DNA from: an uncultured Paraprevotella sp.
GTDB lineage: Bacteria; Bacteroidota; Bacteroidia; Bacteroidales; Bacteroidaceae
NCBI GenBank assembly: GCA_944321565.1
Contig: CALULT010000013.1
Coordinates: 1-56,172 of the forward strand
Reading direction: 5' to 3'
Length of the DNA: 56,172 bases
In this document: one piece after another, positions 52,866-56,172 of the stretch
Position numbering within the stretch: position 1 is the stretch's first letter
How the letters are laid out: every line of letters begins with the position of its first letter
Program-made: the position numbers and the translations under genes
Notes under the pieces: model-generated
The model's input: only the letters and a program-made list of their open reading frames with translations
Database searches by the model: none
Told to the model about the DNA's origin: nothing

Positions 52866-52896
52866 TTGGCCATATCAGAAAACATGCGTAGCTTTG
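52866..52896 (+). promoter_or_regulatory. promoter of the ribonucleotide reductase gene
   Basis: TTG at 52866-52868 and TAGCTTTG at 52889-52896 are 20 bases apart, about 76 bases before the GTG start at 52979. The rest of 52669-52978 is AT-rich and holds only a short CCGAAA/TTTCGG inverted repeat near 52739-52761. Confidence 0.7.
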
Positions 52897-52978
52897 CAAC
52901 ATCGCAAAGAGATGACCGCCATTGCTTCTACAAAAAAATGACGGAATCACAATAACCAACTATAAAAAACAAACCGCA

Positions 52979-55516
52979 GTGGAACAAAAAACGTACAGCT
53001 ACGATGAAGCGTTCGGAACCTCCCTCGAATATTTCAAGGGAGACGAACTCGCCGCAAGGGTCTGGGTAAACAAATACTCCATGAAAGACTCCTACGGGCA
53101 CATCTACGAGAAGTCACCGGAAGACATGCATTGGCGCATTGCAAGGGAAATCGCCCGCATTGAGAACAAGTATAAGAACCCCATCCCTGCCGAAGAAATT
53201 TTCGGACTCCTGGACCACTTCAAGTACATCATTCCTGCCGGAAGCCCCATGACGGGTATTGGCAACAACCATCAAATCGCTTCTCTCTCGAACTGCTTCG
53301 TCATCGGGCTGGACGGACAAGCCGACTCCTACGGCGGCATCATCCGCATCGACGAGGAACAGGTGCAACTAATGAAACGCAGAGGCGGCGTGGGGCACGA
53401 CCTCTCACATATCCGCCCGAAAGGTTCGCCCGTGAAGAACTCGGCCCTGACCTCCACCGGCCTTGTCCCGTTTATGGAACGCTACAGCAACTCCACCCGC
53501 GAAGTGGCGCAGGACGGACGGCGCGGCGCATTGATGCTTTCCGTAAGCATCAAGCATCCCGACGCAGAAGCCTTCATTGACGCCAAGATGACGGAGGGAA
53601 AGGTGACAGGAGCCAACGTGTCGGTGAAAATCGACGACGAGTTCATGAATGCCGCCATCGAGAACAAGCCCTACGTGCAGCAATACCCCATTGACAGCAC
53701 AGACCCCATGGTGTCGAAAGAAATCAGCGCACAGGAACTTTGGCACAAAATTGTGCATAACGCATGGAAAAGTGCCGAACCGGGCGTATTGTTCTGGGAC
53801 ACCATCCTGCGCGAATCCGTGCCCGACTGTTATGCCGACCTGGGATTCCGTACCGTCAGCACGAACCCCTGTGGCGAAATACCCCTTTGCCCATACGACA
53901 GCTGCCGCCTGTTGGCCATCAACCTGTATTCATACGTAGTCAACCCCTTCACGCCGGAAGCTTATTTCGATTTCGACTTGTTCAAGAAACACGTGCAACT
54001 TGCCCAACGCTTGATGGACGACATCATCGACTTGGAATTGGAGAAAATCGAGATGATTCTGGAAAAAGTCAACTCCGACCCGGAATCGGAAGAAGTGAAA
54101 GGCGCGGAACGCCACTTGTGGGAGAAAATCTACAAGAAGAGCGGGCAAGGACGGCGCACGGGCGTAGGCATCACAGCCGAAGGCGACATGCTGGCCGCGC
54201 TCGGACTGCGCTACGGCACACAGGAAGCCACCGACTTCGCGGTCGAAGTCCACAAGACAGTGGCATTGCAAGCCTACCGCTCGTCCGTGCAGATGGCCAA
54301 AGAGCGCGGTGCGTTCGAAGTGTATGACGCGGAACGCGAGAAAAACAACCCCTTCATCAACCGCCTGCGTGAAGCCGACCCGGAACTTTATGAGAACATG
54401 GTGAAATACGGGCGCCGCAACATCGCCTGCCTTACCATCGCTCCCACTGGCACCACAAGCCTGATGACGCAGACCACGTCGGGCATCGAACCGGTATTCA
54501 TGCCCGTCTATAAACGCCGCCGCAAGGTGAACCCCAACGACCCCGAAGTGCATATCGACTTTGTGGATGAGACCGGCGACGCTTTCGAAGAATACATCGT
54601 CTATCACCACAAGTTCCTCACATGGATGGAAATCAACGGCTACGACACCAAGAAGAAATACACCCAAGAGGAAATCGACGCGCTGGTGGCCAAATCCCCT
54701 TATTATAAAGCCACAGCCAACGACGTGGACTGGCTCATGAAGGTGAAGATGCAAGGCGCGATACAGAAATGGGTGGACCACAGCATCAGCGTCACCGTGA
54801 ACCTTCCCAACAACGTGGACGAGGAGCTGGTGAACCGCCTCTACGTGGAGGCTTGGCGGTCGGGCTGCAAAGGTTGCACGATTTACCGCGAAGGTTCACG
54901 CTCGGGCGTGATGATTGCCATGAAGAACGAGAAAAAGCCGGAAGAAATCCCTTGCAAACGGCCGGAAGTGGTGGAGAAACGCCCGCAAGTGTTGGAGTGC
55001 GACGTGGTACGCTTCCAAAACAACAAGGAAAAGTGGGTGGCTTTCGTCGGACTGCTCAACGGCTATCCATACGAAATCTTCACCGGCATCCAAGATGACG
55101 ACGAGGGTATCATGCTCCCCAAGAGCGTCATGAAAGGACGCATCATCAAGAACGTGGACGAAGAAGGCAACAAACGCTACGACTTCCAGTTCGAAAACAA
55201 AAAGGGATACAAGACCACCGTGGAAGGGCTCTCCGAGAAATTCAACAAGGAATATTGGAACTATGCCAAGCTGATTTCCGGTGTGTTGCGCTACCGCATG
55301 CCACTGGACCATGTCATCAAGCTCGTCAGCTCCCTGCAACTGGAAAGCGAGAGCATCAACACATGGAAAAACGGCGTGGAGCGAGCCCTGAAGAAATACA
55401 TTTCGGACGGCACGGAAGCCAAGGGCATGAAATGTCCCAACTGCGGCCACGAGTCGCTGGTCTATCAGGAAGGTTGTCTCATCTGTAAGCACTGCGGCGC
55501 TTCCCGCTGCGGATAG
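52979..55516 (+). CDS. nrdJ: adenosylcobalamin-dependent ribonucleoside-diphosphate reductase (class II)
   Basis: Class II ribonucleotide reductases make deoxyribonucleotides using a radical from vitamin B12 coenzyme and work with or without oxygen. The 845-residue protein has IASLSNCFVIGLDG near residue 120, RRGGVGHDLSHIRPKGSPV, the VSTNPCGEIPL active-site loop near residue 300 (Cys-x-Glu), and CLTIAPTGTTSLMTQTTSGIEPVF near residue 480 (cited in pieces). A C-terminal zinc ribbon with two CxxC pairs (CPNCGH and CKHCGA) ends the protein and supplies the dithiol for turnover. No ATG fits the known N-terminus MEQKTYSYDEAFG; a GTG at 52979 does. folB follows after five bases. Confidence 0.93.
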   Translation: MEQKTYSYDEAFGTSLEYFKGDELAARVWVNKYSMKDSYGHIYEKSPEDMHWRIAREIARIENKYKNPIPAEEIFGLLDHFKYIIPAGSPMTGIGNNHQIASLSNCFVIGLDGQADSYGGIIRIDEEQVQLMKRRGGVGHDLSHIRPKGSPVKNSALTSTGLVPFMERYSNSTREVAQDGRRGALMLSVSIKHPDAEAFIDAKMTEGKVTGANVSVKIDDEFMNAAIENKPYVQQYPIDSTDPMVSKEISAQELWHKIVHNAWKSAEPGVLFWDTILRESVPDCYADLGFRTVSTNPCGEIPLCPYDSCRLLAINLYSYVVNPFTPEAYFDFDLFKKHVQLAQRLMDDIIDLELEKIEMILEKVNSDPESEEVKGAERHLWEKIYKKSGQGRRTGVGITAEGDMLAALGLRYGTQEATDFAVEVHKTVALQAYRSSVQMAKERGAFEVYDAEREKNNPFINRLREADPELYENMVKYGRRNIACLTIAPTGTTSLMTQTTSGIEPVFMPVYKRRRKVNPNDPEVHIDFVDETGDAFEEYIVYHHKFLTWMEINGYDTKKKYTQEEIDALVAKSPYYKATANDVDWLMKVKMQGAIQKWVDHSISVTVNLPNNVDEELVNRLYVEAWRSGCKGCTIYREGSRSGVMIAMKNEKKPEEIPCKRPEVVEKRPQVLECDVVRFQNNKEKWVAFVGLLNGYPYEIFTGIQDDDEGIMLPKSVMKGRIIKNVDEEGNKRYDFQFENKKGYKTTVEGLSEKFNKEYWNYAKLISGVLRYRMPLDHVIKLVSSLQLESESINTWKNGVERALKKYISDGTEAKGMKCPNCGHESLVYQEGCLICKHCGASRCG

Positions 55517-55521
55517 TCCCC

Positions 55522-55890
55522 ATGAACATTAATAAACATTCTATATTGCTGCGCCGTGTGCGGGTCTATGCCCGCCACGGCGTAGCTCCGCAAGAGCGGC
55601 TGACAGGAGCCTATTTCTACGTGGACATGGCCGTGGACGCGGACTTCAGCGCGGCCATGCGCACCGACAAGCTGGACGGCACGGTGAGCTATGCCGACCT
55701 GTTCCAATGCATCAAGGAAGAAATGGCCGTGCCTTCCCTGCTCGTGGAACACGTGGCGGGGCGCATCTTGGAACGGGTGTTCCGCGACTTTCCTGCCGTG
55801 AGCCGCATCCGCCTGACCCTGACCAAGGAAAACCCGCCCATGGGAGCCGACTGCCGCGAGGCCGGGGTGGAAATCGAAGCCGAAAGATGA
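55522..55890 (+). CDS. folB: dihydroneopterin aldolase
   Basis: FolB splits dihydroneopterin to 6-hydroxymethyl-dihydropterin in folate synthesis. The 122-residue protein has the family motifs VYARHGVAPQERLTGAYFYVDM (catalytic Glu and substrate loop near residue 15), DGTVSYADLFQCI near residue 53, HVAGRILERVF and the C-terminal LTLTKENPPMGADC with the catalytic Lys. Length is standard. It lies five bases after the nrdJ gene and is probably co-transcribed. The next 282 bases hold no gene, only repeats. Confidence 0.93.
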   Translation: MNINKHSILLRRVRVYARHGVAPQERLTGAYFYVDMAVDADFSAAMRTDKLDGTVSYADLFQCIKEEMAVPSLLVEHVAGRILERVFRDFPAVSRIRLTLTKENPPMGADCREAGVEIEAER

Positions 55891-55997
55891 CCCCTTTCCC
55901 CCGGCCGGTGCAACCGGACTTGGTGGCCACCAAGCAAAGAAACACGGTTTGTTTGCAACACTCGCCTTCCCATAGAGGCGCCTTGCCGGTTTCCAAA

Positions 55998-56100
55998 AGA
56001 TACTTACTTCCAAAAAAGGAGATATACTTACTTGACCAAGTCAGTATATCTTACTTGGCCTTCGAAGTATATCTTACTTGACCAAGTCAGTATATCTGTC
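55998..56100. repeat. 23-base-period palindromic repeat element, copy 2
   Basis: Units run in tandem: 55998-56019 (22 bases, diverged), 56020-56042, 56043-56065, 56066-56088, then a partial unit to 56100. Each 23-base unit begins AGATATAC or AGTATATC. The 30-base segment 56021-56050 is almost a perfect palindrome. The stretch 56043-56094 matches the reverse complement of 36208-36260 at about 47 of 52 positions, so it is the same element family in the opposite orientation, about 20 kb away. Confidence 0.75.
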
Positions 56101-56111
56101 TTTTCCTGATT

Positions 56112-56160
56112 TCACTAGACACTTTTTTGTTTTATAACCTAAGTCAGTAGACACTTCTTT
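56112..56160. repeat. direct repeat near the window end
   Basis: TCACTAGACACTTTTTT (56112-56128) and TCAGTAGACACTTCTTT (56144-56160) match at 15 of 17 positions with a 32-base period. They may be the tip of an element continuing beyond the window; that is inferred. Confidence 0.4.
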
Positions 56161-56172
56161 AACAATGGTGCT

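Noticed and set aside
52669-52978. Cobalamin riboswitch upstream of the B12-dependent reductase
   Set aside because: The predicted leader is only about 76 bases and shows no B12-box-like conserved core, and class II reductase genes are not generally B12-riboswitch controlled.
55998-56100. Tandem 23-base units considered as a CRISPR array
   Set aside because: Units are contiguous with no unique spacers and no cas genes nearby, and the units themselves are palindromic.

Overview
The window comes from a Bacteroidales chromosome. Evidence: SusC/SusD pair, TlpA-like lipoprotein-era thioredoxins, GH97 and PL11 polysaccharide enzymes, acpP-fabF-rnc synteny, a B12-dependent ribonucleotide reductase, and many promoters of the Bacteroidetes type (TTG/TTTG, 19-21 bases, TAnnTTTG). 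The genus cannot be fixed from sequence alone; a Prevotellaceae-like member such as Paraprevotella is only a guess. No tRNA, rRNA or CRISPR array was seen.

Layout. 1-2150: accessory stretch with a broken TraX-like gene, a small membrane protein, a DUF2200 protein and an AlkZ-related protein. 2190-3277: an IS1595-type insertion sequence with terminal inverted repeats. 3316-3506: a 191-bp segment bounded by 21-bp inverted repeats and carrying a complete outward promoter, which looks like a phase-variable invertible promoter. It reads into 3534-6379, a three-gene glycosyltransferase operon (GT90, GT8, capsular/GT32-like). A second, convergent operon (11854 down to 6384) holds a lipid A type acyltransferase, UDP-galactopyranose mutase, three GT2 enzymes and an LPS kinase-like protein. 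Together these look like a lipopolysaccharide/lipooligosaccharide core locus using galactofuranose, with one arm under an ON/OFF switch.

11952-21474 (+) is mostly housekeeping: pdxB, acpP-fabF-rnc, a GH3-family protein, an Ig-like lipoprotein, DUF3108, a membrane protein and two small paralogous unknowns. 21590-34662 (-) is a nine-gene run starting with SusC (with STN domain) and SusD, then a metallohydrolase-like lipoprotein that has lost HExxH, a FISUMP lipoprotein, three TlpA-type thioredoxins, a DUF4105 protein and an InlB-repeat surface protein. 34907-35556 is a HigBA-type toxin-antitoxin pair. 35649-43720 (-) contains an unknown acidic protein, a kinase-RapZ fusion, an ABC transporter with degenerate ATPase motifs, DUF4836, rsmE, a bifunctional-nuclease family protein and a NupG-like permease. 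43987-47952 (-) is a GH97/PL11 pair for pectin side chains. 48170-51874 (+) has an amidase, an MlaD protein and dnaA; then a nitroreductase (-), class II ribonucleotide reductase and folB (+).

Non-coding structure stands out: the invertible promoter; a family of 23-bp-period palindromic repeats found at 36209-36279 and, in reverse orientation, at 55998-56100; a 12-bp palindrome between the dnaA promoter boxes; and several strong hairpins. Functions were assigned by recognising sequence families by eye; no database search was run.
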